A DNA stretch of 19,773 nt from Rhodocyclaceae bacterium UBA5602. Lineage in GTDB: Bacteria; Pseudomonadota; Gammaproteobacteria; Burkholderiales; Rhodocyclaceae. Below, one piece after another: positions 6,177-13,955 of this stretch. Each line of letters opens with the position of its first letter. The first letter of the stretch is position 1. A program made the translations under genes and the position numbers. The notes beneath the pieces were generated by a model. That model had not been told where the DNA came from. It did not search any database and saw nothing but the letters and a program-made list of their open reading frames with translations. The DNA lies in the NCBI GenBank assembly GCA_002424865.1, contig DILC01000008.1, forward strand, positions 1 through 19,773, in the 5' to 3' direction.

Positions 6177-7853
6177 ATGGAGAGGCTCTGGCTCAATAGC
6201 TACCCGCCCGGGGTGGCTGCCGAGGTGGATGTTCATGCCTTTGGTTCGCTGATTGATGTCCTGGATGAGAGCGTGCGCTTGTATGCCAGGCGGACAGCTT
6301 TCATTTGCATGGGCAAAAGCATGGCCTATGCTGAGCTTGACCGTCTATCGCGCAATTTTGCGGGTTACTTGCAGCATGATTTGGGTTTGCAAAAAGGCGC
6401 CCGTGTCGTGTTGATGATGCCTAATATCTTGCAATATCCGGTGTGCTTGTTTGGCGCGCTGCGCGCCGGGTGCATCGTGGTGAATTGCAATCCCTTGTAC
6501 ACAGCATCTGAGTTGGCGCATCAGGTTGCTGACTCTGGGGCGGAAACCATTGTCATTCTGGAAAATTTTGCCCACGTTTTAGAGGCGGCCATTGCGCAAA
6601 CCTCCATTAAGCATGTACTGGTCACGCAACTGGGTGACATGCTGGGCCTAGGCCGTGGGGCAGTCGTCAATTTTGTCGTGAAACGCATCAAGAAAATGGT
6701 GCTACCTTGGCGCTTGCCGGGTGCTGTGCCTTTGTCAGCCGCTTTGCGCGGTGCCGCCGATAGGGCTGATAAGACGAGTCATTGTGGACAGGCCGTCAAG
6801 TTGTTTCCTGGCGATATTGCCTTTTTGCAATACACCGGCGGTACGACGGGCATCTCCAAAGGCGCGATGCTCACGCACCGTAATTTGGTGGCTAACGTAT
6901 TGCAGACAACCGCCTGGATTCGGCCTTACCTGGGCAATGAGCCGCAAGTGGTGATTACTGCGCTGCCCTTGTATCACGTCTTCGCTTTAACTGCGAATTG
7001 CCTCACTTTTGTCGCACTTGGCGCAGCGAATGTGTTGATTGCCAATCCGCGCAATATTGATGGATTTATCAAGACGCTGGAGAAATATCCTTTTACCGCC
7101 ATGACCGGGGTGAATACTTTATTCAATGCCTTGTTGAATCATCCAAAGTTTGCCGGGCTTGACTTCAGCCATCTGAAAATCGCCTTGGGTGGCGGCATGG
7201 CCGTGCAAAAATCTGTCGCGGCGCGGTGGCAGGCAACGACCAAGGTGGCTTTGATTGAAGCCTATGGCCTCACGGAAACTTCCCCGGCGGTAAGCATTAA
7301 CCCGCTGAATCTGGCCGAATTTAACGGGGCCATCGGGTTGCCTTTGCCCTCGACCGATATTGCGATCCGCGATGACGCTGGCATTGATCTTCCTTTGGGC
7401 GAAGCCGGTGAGCTTTGCGTCAGGGGGCCGCAAGTGATGGCAGGCTATTGGAACAGGCCGGACGAGACGCAAAAGGTGATCATGCCTGATGGCTTTTTGC
7501 GCACGGGCGATATGGCCACCGTGGATGAAAAAGGCTTCATCCGCATCGTGGACCGCAAAAAAGACGTGATTGTGGTCTCCGGCTTTAAAGCCTTTCCGAA
7601 CGAGATTGAAGATGTGATCGCCATGCATCCCAGTGTGCTGGAAGTGGCTGTGATCGGTGTGCCCAGCGAGCGCTCCGGCGAGGCGGTGAAAGCCTTTGTT
7701 GTTAAACGCGACCCAAGCCTGACTGCAGAAATGCTGATCGCGCATTGCCGACAATTTTTAGCGGCTTACAAAGTGCCGCATCAGGTCGAGTTTCGCGGCG
7801 AGTTGCCTAAAACAAATGTAGGCAAGATTCTGCGGCGGGCGTTAAAGGCGTAG
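6177..7853 (+). CDS. fadD: Long-chain fatty acid-CoA ligase (FadD-type)
   Basis: This 558-residue adenylate-forming enzyme activates fatty acids to acyl-CoA through an acyl-AMP intermediate, acting at the inner face of the membrane. It is collinear with Escherichia coli FadD from MERLWLNSYPPGV onward. The P-loop-like AMP motif YTGGTTGISKGAMLTH begins at residue 219. YGLTE is at 363-367, DRKKD at 459-463, and the catalytic lysine of the C-terminal lid in NVGKILRR is K550. ATG 6177 was preferred to a GTG-or-ATG-type start near 6078 because the upstream 33 codons overlap the CBS gene in another frame and have no family match. The TAG stop (7851-7853) runs directly into the left end of a dispersed repeat (GCTAACGCGCATGG from 7853). 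No beta-oxidation genes are adjacent. Confidence 0.95.
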   Translation: MERLWLNSYPPGVAAEVDVHAFGSLIDVLDESVRLYARRTAFICMGKSMAYAELDRLSRNFAGYLQHDLGLQKGARVVLMMPNILQYPVCLFGALRAGCIVVNCNPLYTASELAHQVADSGAETIVILENFAHVLEAAIAQTSIKHVLVTQLGDMLGLGRGAVVNFVVKRIKKMVLPWRLPGAVPLSAALRGAADRADKTSHCGQAVKLFPGDIAFLQYTGGTTGISKGAMLTHRNLVANVLQTTAWIRPYLGNEPQVVITALPLYHVFALTANCLTFVALGAANVLIANPRNIDGFIKTLEKYPFTAMTGVNTLFNALLNHPKFAGLDFSHLKIALGGGMAVQKSVAARWQATTKVALIEAYGLTETSPAVSINPLNLAEFNGAIGLPLPSTDIAIRDDAGIDLPLGEAGELCVRGPQVMAGYWNRPDETQKVIMPDGFLRTGDMATVDEKGFIRIVDRKKDVIVVSGFKAFPNEIEDVIAMHPSVLEVAVIGVPSERSGEAVKAFVVKRDPSLTAEMLIAHCRQFLAAYKVPHQVEFRGELPKTNVGKILRRALKA

Positions 7854-8061
7854 CTAACGCGCATGGTCGCCAACGCCCACCCGCGAGGATGAAAATGAAA
7901 CGCCCCCCACCCCACACCCGCCCCAGGGCGGGGCTTCCAATCCGCTGCCAGAAGCCCCCAACGCCAAATAGCCACCCCACACCCCGCCCCAGGGCGGGGC
8001 TTCCAATCGGCTCGCTGCGCTCGATAGCTCACGGGACTCCATTTCTGTTTTTTCACGCTAA
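7853..8061 (+). repeat. Dispersed GC-rich palindromic element, copy 4 (with internal duplication)
   Basis: It runs from GCTAACGCGCATGG (7853-7866) to TTTCACGCTAA (8051-8061), with GGCTCGCTGCGCTCG near 8009-8023, in the same order of landmarks as copy 2. It is longer than copy 2 because an inner segment of about 65 bases is present twice. The left end starts on the last base of the fadD stop codon. It fills most of the 332-base gap before aroC, which contains no gene. Confidence 0.75.
7907..8012 (+). repeat. Tandem duplication (about 65-base period) inside element copy 4
   Basis: Two blocks of about 40 bases (7907-7946 and 7972-8012) are nearly identical and differ by one inserted C and one substitution. 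Each holds a CCCGCCC/GGGCGGG palindrome followed by GCTTCCAATC. The spacing between starts is 65 bases. Confidence 0.85.
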
Positions 8062-8064
8062 AAA

Positions 8065-8083
8065 GTCGGCCCTGGCGAGATGG
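8065..8083 (+). repeat. 19-base word, copy b (intergenic)
   Basis: GTCGGCCCTGGCGAGATGG differs at 2 positions from the version at 1085-1103. It directly follows the right end of element copy 4 and is the only one of the four copies outside a coding sequence. Confidence 0.75.
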
Positions 8084-8185
8084 CGCTTGCAGGATGAGCG
8101 GGTTGGCGGTGGCTGGCAAGCCACATGGTAGACTTCAAGTCCGCTGGTTTTCGGCCTTTTTCTTGCTTTCAGGATTATCTTCATC

Positions 8186-9286
8186 ATGTCTGGCAATAGT
8201 TTTGGTTCTCTTTTTTGCGTTACTTCCTTTGGCGAGTCGCACGGCCCGGCGTTGGGTTGCGTGATTGATGGTTGCCCGCCGGGACTGGCGCTTTCAGCGG
8301 CGGATATTCAGGTCGAGTTGGATCGCCGCAAGCCCGGTATGTCGCGGCATGTCACGCAACGGCGGGAATCAGATACGGTGGAAATCCTCTCCGGCGTGTT
8401 TGAAGGGCGCACGACAGGCACGCCGATTGCCTTGCTGATCCGCAATGAAGACCAGCGCAGCAAGGACTACGGCAATATCGCGGAGAGCTTTCGCCCGGGG
8501 CATGCGGATTACACCTACTGGCAAAAGTACGGCATTCGCGATTATCGCGGCGGCGGGCGTTCCTCCGCGCGCGAAACGGCGGTGCGCGTGGCGGCCGGGG
8601 CGGTAGCGCGAAAATGGTTGCTGGCGCGTTATGGTGTGAGCGTGCGCGGCTGGATGGCGCAGTTGGGTGATATTGCGATTCCCTGGGAAAATGAAGCGGC
8701 GATTGATGGCAATCCGTTTTTTGCGCCGAACGCTGGCCTCGTGCCGCAATTGGAAGATTACATGGACGCCCTGAGAAAGTCGGGTGACTCGGTAGGGGCA
8801 AAAATTTCTGTGGTTGCGCGCAACGTGCCGGTGGGCTGGGGCGATCCGGTGTATGGCCGTCTGGACGCGGAGATTGCCTATGCCATGATGGGCATCAATG
8901 CCGTCAAGGGCGTGGAAATTGGCGCCGGTTTTGGCGCGGTTACGCAAAAAGGCAGCGAGCATGGCGATGAGCTCACGCCGCAAGGTTTTGTGACCAACCA
9001 TGCAGGTGGCGTGCTGGGCGGGATTTCAACCGGCCAAGAGGTGGTGGTGAACCTGGCGGTCAAGCCCACCTCCAGCATTCGCTTGCCCCGGCGTTCGATT
9101 GATTTGGCAGGCCAGCCGGTGATGGTGGAAACGCATGGCCGCCATGACCCTTGCGTGGGCATACGCGCGACCCCCATTGCGGAGGCCATGCTGGCTTTGG
9201 TGCTAATCAATGCCGCGTTGCATCACCGTGCGCAATGCGCGGATGTGGTGTGCGCGACGCCGAAAATTCCTGCGCAGGCAGATTGA
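8186..9286 (+). CDS. aroC: Chorismate synthase
   Basis: The cytoplasmic enzyme converts 5-enolpyruvylshikimate-3-phosphate to chorismate using reduced FMN, the last shared step of aromatic amino acid synthesis. The 366-residue length is typical. Signatures in order are SFGESHG (14-20, with H19), RRKPGMSRHVTQRRESD, FRPGHADYTY with H106, YRGGGRSSARET, GINAVKGVEIGAGF and HGRHDPCVGIRATP. These include the FMN- and substrate-binding residues of the family. Spacing from the AGGA of TCAGGATTATC to the ATG is long, so the ribosome binding site is weak, but MSGNSFGSLFCVTSFGESHG is the conserved start. The repeat-rich gap upstream separates it from fadD. A small hairpin (GTGGCT/AGCCAC, 8109-8124) lies in the leader. 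Confidence 0.98.
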   Translation: MSGNSFGSLFCVTSFGESHGPALGCVIDGCPPGLALSAADIQVELDRRKPGMSRHVTQRRESDTVEILSGVFEGRTTGTPIALLIRNEDQRSKDYGNIAESFRPGHADYTYWQKYGIRDYRGGGRSSARETAVRVAAGAVARKWLLARYGVSVRGWMAQLGDIAIPWENEAAIDGNPFFAPNAGLVPQLEDYMDALRKSGDSVGAKISVVARNVPVGWGDPVYGRLDAEIAYAMMGINAVKGVEIGAGFGAVTQKGSEHGDELTPQGFVTNHAGGVLGGISTGQEVVVNLAVKPTSSIRLPRRSIDLAGQPVMVETHGRHDPCVGIRATPIAEAMLALVLINAALHHRAQCADVVCATPKIPAQAD

Positions 9287-9387
9287 GATGCCCAGGTCTT
9301 GAATGAACCCTGTTCGGGCTAAGCTGCCTTGGTTTAATCGTGCAGGTGGCCGTTGATCCCGTGTAGGCGTTCTGCTGCGCCAGGCGC

Positions 9388-10572
9388 ATGAGCCAGATGA
9401 AAAGTCAGGGTTCCCAAGCGATGAGCCAAACCCGGTGGCTCTCTGCATGGTACTTCTGGTACTTTGCTTTTATCGGCGTATTTCAGCCTTTTTTCAGCTT
9501 GTACCTGCAATCACTGGGCTTATCGGCCGGACGCATTGCCGTGCTGATCTCTATCGGGCAGGTGATTCGTCTGGTGGGGCCGCTGTTCTGGGGCTGGCTG
9601 GCGGATAAAACCGGCCAGCGTGCCAAGCTTGTGCTGGTCTCGTCTGGCGTTGCGCTGCTGTGCTTTTCCTCGTTATGGCTGGCTGAGGATTTTCTTGGGC
9701 TGTTCCTGGGTTTGACCGTGCTGCATTTTTTCTGGAGCGCTTCCTTGCCGTTGGTGGAGACCCTGACCCTGGCGCATCTGGTGCATCAGACTGAGCGCTA
9801 TGGGCGCATCCGTTTATGGGGTTCGGTGGGGTTTATTTGCGCTGTTTTGAGTATGGGCTGGGTATTGGATATTGCGCCTATCAAGGCCGTTATATGGGCT
9901 GGCTGGGCGCTGCTTTTTGCGGCGGTTGCCACCGCTTGGTGGTTGCGTGATGCAGCCTCCGTTGTTGTGCGGGCGAACGCATCAATACAAAGCATCCTGG
10001 GGCAGCCAAGGGTGATATTTTTGCTCGGTGCAGGGTTGTTGATGCTGGCGGCGCATGGCACGCTGAACATTTTTTATTCGATCCATCTGGTCGATCATGG
10101 CTATGGCAAAACCGTGGTGGGTTTGATGTGGATGCTGGGCGTGGCCGCTGAAATTGCGGTTTTTTTGCTGATGCCGCGCATCATGAAGAGGTTGTCTTTA
10201 CGGCAAATTTTGCTCATTTGCTTTGCGCTGGCTGTGCTGCGGTTTGTGTTGATTGGTTGGCGGGCCGATAGCCTGGGCGTGCTGTTTTTTGCGCAAATGT
10301 TGCATGGCGCAACATTTGGTGCGCATCATGTGGCGACGATGACGGCGCTGCATCATTGGTTTCCCCCGGCGCAGCAAGCCCGGGCACAAGCGATTTACGG
10401 CAGCGTGGCTTACGGTATCGGCGGCTTGATGGGGGGATTGCTGGCGGGCGCCTTGTGGGAGAGTATTGGCGCTGCGCTGACATTCGGTGTGTCTGCAGCC
10501 TTGGCGCTGTTAGGCTTTGGCTTGGTCTGGCGTGGTGTTCCAGCGAGTTCAGGCTGGCAGGTTGTGCGATAA
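9388..10572 (+). CDS. MFS transporter (phenylpropionate permease/HcaT-like)
   Basis: A polytopic inner-membrane protein of 394 residues with about 11-12 hydrophobic helices and major facilitator layout. The N-terminal stretch WYFWYFAFIGVFQPFFSLYLQSLGLS and the loop FWGWLADKTGQRAK (a motif-A-like D-R/K segment between helices 2 and 3) place it with the HcaT/nucleoside-symporter-like MFS group. RYGRIRLWGSVGF is another hallmark of that group. The substrate is unknown and nothing nearby encodes aromatic degradation. The start is uncertain: ATG 9388 has AGG only 3-4 bases away, while ATG 9421 (MSQTRWLSAWYFW) fits the membrane start better. The gene is 100 bases after aroC and 36 bases before leuC, so read-through into leuC is possible. 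Confidence 0.88.
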   Translation: MSQMKSQGSQAMSQTRWLSAWYFWYFAFIGVFQPFFSLYLQSLGLSAGRIAVLISIGQVIRLVGPLFWGWLADKTGQRAKLVLVSSGVALLCFSSLWLAEDFLGLFLGLTVLHFFWSASLPLVETLTLAHLVHQTERYGRIRLWGSVGFICAVLSMGWVLDIAPIKAVIWAGWALLFAAVATAWWLRDAASVVVRANASIQSILGQPRVIFLLGAGLLMLAAHGTLNIFYSIHLVDHGYGKTVVGLMWMLGVAAEIAVFLLMPRIMKRLSLRQILLICFALAVLRFVLIGWRADSLGVLFFAQMLHGATFGAHHVATMTALHHWFPPAQQARAQAIYGSVAYGIGGLMGGLLAGALWESIGAALTFGVSAALALLGFGLVWRGVPASSGWQVVR

Positions 10573-10608
10573 TCAAAAACTCTCAAAAATGCTTTAAAGC
10601 TTTAAATT

Positions 10609-12018
10609 ATGGCCAAAACGCTTTACGAAAAACTTTGGGACAACCACGTCGTGCATACCGAACCGGATGGCACGGCGCTTCTTTACATCGACCGCCACCT
10701 GGTGCATGAAGTCACCAGCCCGCAGGCTTTTGAGGGTTTGAAGCTCGCTGGCCGCAAGCCGTGGCGCGTCTCTTCCATCGTCGCCACGGCGGATCACAAC
10801 ACGCCTACCGATCATTGGGAGCAAGGCATTCAAGACCCGGTGTCGCGTCAGCAGGTGGAAACCTTGGACGCCAATATGCAGGAAGTGGGTGCGCTGGCGT
10901 ATTTCCCGTTTAAGGACAAGCGTCAAGGCATTGTGCATGTGATCGGCCCCGAGCAAGGCGCTACCTTGCCGGGTATGACGGTGGTGTGCGGGGATTCGCA
11001 TACCTCAACCCACGGTGCGTTTGGCTGTTTGGCGCACGGCATTGGTACTTCAGAAGTCGAGCATGTGTTGGCGACGCAATGCCTGCTGCAGAAAAAGTCC
11101 AAGACCATGCTGGTCAGGATGGATGGAAAAGTCGGCGCTGGCGTGACGGCGAAGGACTTGGTTTTGGCGCTGATCGGCAAGATTGGCACGGCCGGCGGCA
11201 ATGGTTATGCCATCGAGTTCGGTGGTTCGGCGATTCGTGCGCTAAGCATGGAAGGACGCATGACGGTATGCAACATGGCCATCGAGGCCGGTGCGCGGGT
11301 GGGCTTTGTCGCGGTGGATGAAACGACGATTGATTACCTCAAGGGCCGCGCCTTTGCGCCCACAGGCGAGACTTGGGATAAGGCGGTTGCCTATTGGCGC
11401 ACACTGGTGTCCGATGCGGATGCGGTGTTTGATACCGTGATTGAGCTGGACGCGGCAGAAATTGCGCCGCAAGTTACCTGGGGCACATCGCCCGAAATGG
11501 TGGTGAGCATTGAGGCCAGCGTTCCCGCACCGGAAGACTTCAGCGATCCGGTTAAACGTGAAGGCGTCATGCGCGCCTTGGAGTACATGGGGTTGACGCC
11601 ACGCACGCCGATCAATCAAATTGCGATTGACAAGGTGTTTATCGGTTCCTGCACCAACTCGCGCATTGAAGATTTGCGCGCGGCGGCGGCCGTTGCCAAG
11701 GGACGTCATATCGCGCCAAACGTGAAGCTGGCGCTGGTGGTGCCTGGCTCCGGTTTGGTCAAGCTGCAGGCAGAAAGCGAAGGCCTGGATAAAATTTTCC
11801 TTGCTGCGGGGTTTGAATGGCGCCAGCCGGGTTGCTCGATGTGCCTGGCCATGAATGATGACCGCCTCTCGCCGGGCGAGCGTTGCGCTTCTACCTCCAA
11901 CCGCAATTTTGAAGGGCGGCAAGGCAATGGCGGGCGCACGCATTTAGTCAGCCCGGCGATGGCAGCAGCAGCGGCGATTAGTGGGCGCTTTGCCGATGTG
12001 CGCGAGTTGCCGATTTGA
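10609..12018 (+). CDS. leuC: 3-isopropylmalate dehydratase large subunit
   Basis: With LeuD it isomerises 2-isopropylmalate to 3-isopropylmalate in leucine synthesis. This aconitase-family subunit of 469 residues carries the 4Fe-4S cluster. The three cysteine ligands are visible: C348 in FIGSCTNSRIEDL, and C409 and C412 in GCSMCLAMN. VCGDSHTSTHGAFG and VEFGG-type segments (here IEFGG) are also present. The start MAKTLYEKLWDNHVV is conserved, yet no Shine-Dalgarno sequence is seen. Instead the self-complementary TTTAAAGCTTTAAA lies at 10593-10606. Codons for KVGAGVT coincide with a copy of the 19-base word (11131-11149). It heads the block leuC, lipoprotein, leuD, leuB, asd. Confidence 0.98.
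   Translation: MAKTLYEKLWDNHVVHTEPDGTALLYIDRHLVHEVTSPQAFEGLKLAGRKPWRVSSIVATADHNTPTDHWEQGIQDPVSRQQVETLDANMQEVGALAYFPFKDKRQGIVHVIGPEQGATLPGMTVVCGDSHTSTHGAFGCLAHGIGTSEVEHVLATQCLLQKKSKTMLVRMDGKVGAGVTAKDLVLALIGKIGTAGGNGYAIEFGGSAIRALSMEGRMTVCNMAIEAGARVGFVAVDETTIDYLKGRAFAPTGETWDKAVAYWRTLVSDADAVFDTVIELDAAEIAPQVTWGTSPEMVVSIEASVPAPEDFSDPVKREGVMRALEYMGLTPRTPINQIAIDKVFIGSCTNSRIEDLRAAAAVAKGRHIAPNVKLALVVPGSGLVKLQAESEGLDKIFLAAGFEWRQPGCSMCLAMNDDRLSPGERCASTSNRNFEGRQGNGGRTHLVSPAMAAAAAISGRFADVRELPI
11131..11149 (+). repeat. 19-base word, copy c (inside leuC)
   Basis: GTCGGCGCTGGCGTGACGG, one mismatch to 1085-1103 and also preceded by four A. It encodes VGAGVT in the segment that leads into the conserved TAKDLVLALIGKIG, so part of the match may be constrained by protein function. 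Confidence 0.6.
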
Positions 12019-12047
12019 TTTTTTGAGCTAAAAACAAGGAGAAAACA

Positions 12048-12167
12048 ATGGTGAAAGTAGTGGCTGCAATTGCCTTGATGGTGCTGCTGGCTGGTTGTAA
12101 CACAGTGCAGGGCATAGGCCGGGATATTGAAAGAGGCGGCGAGGCTATTCAGAAATCGACCAAGTAA
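12048..12167 (+). CDS. Entericidin-family small lipoprotein
   Basis: This gene encodes only 39 residues. The ATG is preceded by AAGGAG at 6 bases, a strong site. The protein has a short hydrophobic signal, the lipobox LAGC (C17 would be lipidated), and then NTVQGIGRDIERGGEAIQ, which closely resembles the mature part of EcnA/EcnB entericidins. Those are small envelope lipoproteins whose physiological role is still unclear, proposed as a toxin/antidote pair in Escherichia coli. Here only one member is present. It sits between leuC and leuD, and its stop overlaps the leuD start (TAATG, sharing base 12167), so leuD translation is probably coupled to it. I recall the same placement in other betaproteobacteria. 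A role in leucine synthesis is not implied. Confidence 0.9.
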   Translation: MVKVVAAIALMVLLAGCNTVQGIGRDIERGGEAIQKSTK

Positions 12168-12805
12168 TGGAAAAATTTACTACTCACACGGGCCTCGTTG
12201 TGCCGCTGGACCGCTCAAATGTGGATACCGATGCGATTATCCCCAAGCAGTTCCTGAAGTCGATCAAGCGCGCAGGTTTTGGCCCCAATGCGTTTGACGA
12301 ATGGCGTTATCTGGACCACGGCGAGCCGGGCATGGATAACGGCAAGCGCATCAAGAATCCGGACTTTGTGCTCAACCAGCCGCGTTATCAAGGTGCATCG
12401 GTGTTGTTGGCGCGCAGTAACTTTGGCTGCGGCTCATCGCGTGAGCATGCGCCCTGGGCGTTACAGGACTTTGGCTTTCGCGCCATTCTGGGCGAATCGT
12501 TTGCCGATATTTTTTTCAATAACTGCTTTAAAAACGGCCTGTTGCCGATCGTCCTGGCCAAGGGCGAGATGGATGAATTGTTCCGCCTGACGGAGAAAAC
12601 GCCTGGTTTTGAACTGATGGTCGACCTGCCAGCGCAAATGGTGGTGCGTCCTGATGGCCACAAAATTCCCTTTGCCGTGGATGCCTTCCGCAAGGAGTGC
12701 CTGCTCAATGGCTGGGATGACATTGGCTTGACTTTGCGCCATGCCGAGAAAATCCGCAGTTTTGAAGCGCAGCGCCGCGCCGCGCAGCCTTGGCTTTTTG
12801 CATAG
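12167..12805 (+). CDS. leuD: 3-isopropylmalate dehydratase small subunit
   Basis: The 212-residue swivel-domain partner of LeuC has the usual length. Recognisable parts are the N-terminal FTTHTGLVVPLDRSNVDTDAIIPKQFL, YQGASVLLARSNFGCGSSREHAPWAL (the substrate-binding loop) and NCFKNGLLPI. The ATG overlaps the stop of the upstream lipoprotein gene by one base and has no good ribosome binding site of its own, which supports translational coupling. A 41-base gap containing the direct repeat TTTATTTAG twice separates it from leuB. Confidence 0.98.
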   Translation: MEKFTTHTGLVVPLDRSNVDTDAIIPKQFLKSIKRAGFGPNAFDEWRYLDHGEPGMDNGKRIKNPDFVLNQPRYQGASVLLARSNFGCGSSREHAPWALQDFGFRAILGESFADIFFNNCFKNGLLPIVLAKGEMDELFRLTEKTPGFELMVDLPAQMVVRPDGHKIPFAVDAFRKECLLNGWDDIGLTLRHAEKIRSFEAQRRAAQPWLFA

Positions 12806-12846
12806 TCAATTTATTTAGTTGGTTTATTTAGCCAGAAAGAGTTTCC

Positions 12847-13902
12847 ATGAAGATTTGCGTGTTGCCCGGTGACGGGATTGGTCCCGAGATTACCCAAGAA
12901 GCCTTGCGCGTCCTGCGTGCGCTGGATTTGCCATTCGAAACTGAAGAAGCGCCCGTAGGCGGTGCGGGTTATCGGGCGGCAGGGCATCCTTTGCCGGAGG
13001 CGACATTAAAACTTGCCCAGCAATCCGATGCGATTTTGTTTGGTGCGGTGGGCGACTTTTCCCTGGATAACCTGCCGCGCGAATTGCGCCCGGAGCAGGC
13101 GATTTTGGGTTTGCGCAAAGCGTTTAACTTGTTTGCCAACTTCCGCCCCGCGCTCGTGTATCCCGAGCTCGTGCATGCGTCAACGCTGCGTCCTGAAATC
13201 GTTGCCGGCCTGGACTTGCTGATTATTCGTGAGCTCACAGGCGATATTTATTTCGGCCAGCCGCGCGGCATCCGCACGCTGGAAAGTGGCGTGCGCGAAG
13301 GCTTTGATACCATGCGCTATTCAGAACCGGAAATCACCCGCGTAGCGCATGTGGCGTTTCAAGCAGCCAGAAAGCGCAGCAAGCGTTTGTGTTCGGTGGA
13401 TAAAGCCAATGTGCTTGAAACCATGCAGTTGTGGCGTGAAGTCATGATCAAGGTGGGGGAAGAATATCCGGATATCGAGTTAAGCCATATTTATGTGGAT
13501 AACGCCGCCATGCAGTTGCTGAAAAACCCCAAGCAGTTTGATGTGATGGTTACGGGCAACATGTTTGGCGATATCTTGTCGGATGAGGCTTCCATGCTTA
13601 CTGGCTCCATCGGCTTGCTGCCATCCGCTTCACTCAATGAGCATAATTTTGGCTTGTATGAGCCGATTCATGGTTCAGCGCCGGACATTGCAGGCAAGGG
13701 TGTTGCCAATCCCCTGGCAACGATTTTGTCCGCGGCCATGATGTTGCGGTTTAGTTTTGGTTTGAATGATGCCGCGTTGCGTATTGAAAATGCAGTGAAA
13801 AAAGTCCTCTCCCAAGGTTATCGCACGGCGGACATCGCGGAAGCCGGCCTTGCGACAATTGGCACCAAAGCCATGGGCGACGCTGTTTTGGCGGCGCTGT
13901 AG
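12847..13902 (+). CDS. leuB: 3-isopropylmalate dehydrogenase
   Basis: NAD-dependent oxidative decarboxylation of 3-isopropylmalate, the third step specific to leucine. The product has 351 residues, within the normal range. The sequence opens MKICVLPGDGIGPEI. The metal/substrate region VDNAAMQLLKNPKQFDVMVTGN is followed by MFGDILSDEASMLTGSIGLLPSAS, where D242 and D246 are the conserved acids. YEPIHGSAPDIAGKGVANPLA forms the NAD-binding part. A purine-rich AGAAAGAG lies upstream of the ATG. It is co-directional with leuD and with asd, 53 bases further on. Confidence 0.98.
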   Translation: MKICVLPGDGIGPEITQEALRVLRALDLPFETEEAPVGGAGYRAAGHPLPEATLKLAQQSDAILFGAVGDFSLDNLPRELRPEQAILGLRKAFNLFANFRPALVYPELVHASTLRPEIVAGLDLLIIRELTGDIYFGQPRGIRTLESGVREGFDTMRYSEPEITRVAHVAFQAARKRSKRLCSVDKANVLETMQLWREVMIKVGEEYPDIELSHIYVDNAAMQLLKNPKQFDVMVTGNMFGDILSDEASMLTGSIGLLPSASLNEHNFGLYEPIHGSAPDIAGKGVANPLATILSAAMMLRFSFGLNDAALRIENAVKKVLSQGYRTADIAEAGLATIGTKAMGDAVLAAL

Positions 13903-13955
13903 TTTGTGCTGGCAGCCCGGTAATTTTTGACATCAAATTCAGGCGGGAAGAAAAA

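Noticed and set aside
7119..7754. Long open frames antisense to fadD, aroC, leuC and asd (for example 7119-7754, 8369-9001, 11242-11943, 13971-14516)
   Set aside because: They mirror well-conserved genes, have no family resemblance or sensible start sites, and arise from the codon bias of the real gene.
5690..7853. CBS protein plus FadD as a novel nucleotide-sensing lipid system
   Set aside because: They are merely adjacent and co-directional. Both are common families, and no fusion, overlap or conserved pairing can be shown from this window.
7907..8012. Possible CRISPR array
   Set aside because: There are only two repeat units, they are palindromic GC-rich elements with a 65-base period, and no cas gene is present.
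7889..8131. Proline/arginine-rich open frames over the fadD-aroC gap on both strands
   Set aside because: They are translations of the tandem GC-rich repeat, which keeps frames open by lacking stop codons. No protein-like composition is seen.
12810..12831. TTTATTTAG direct repeat between leuD and leuB as a regulatory site
   Set aside because: It is a short AT-rich duplication in a 41-base spacer inside an operon, with no supporting context.
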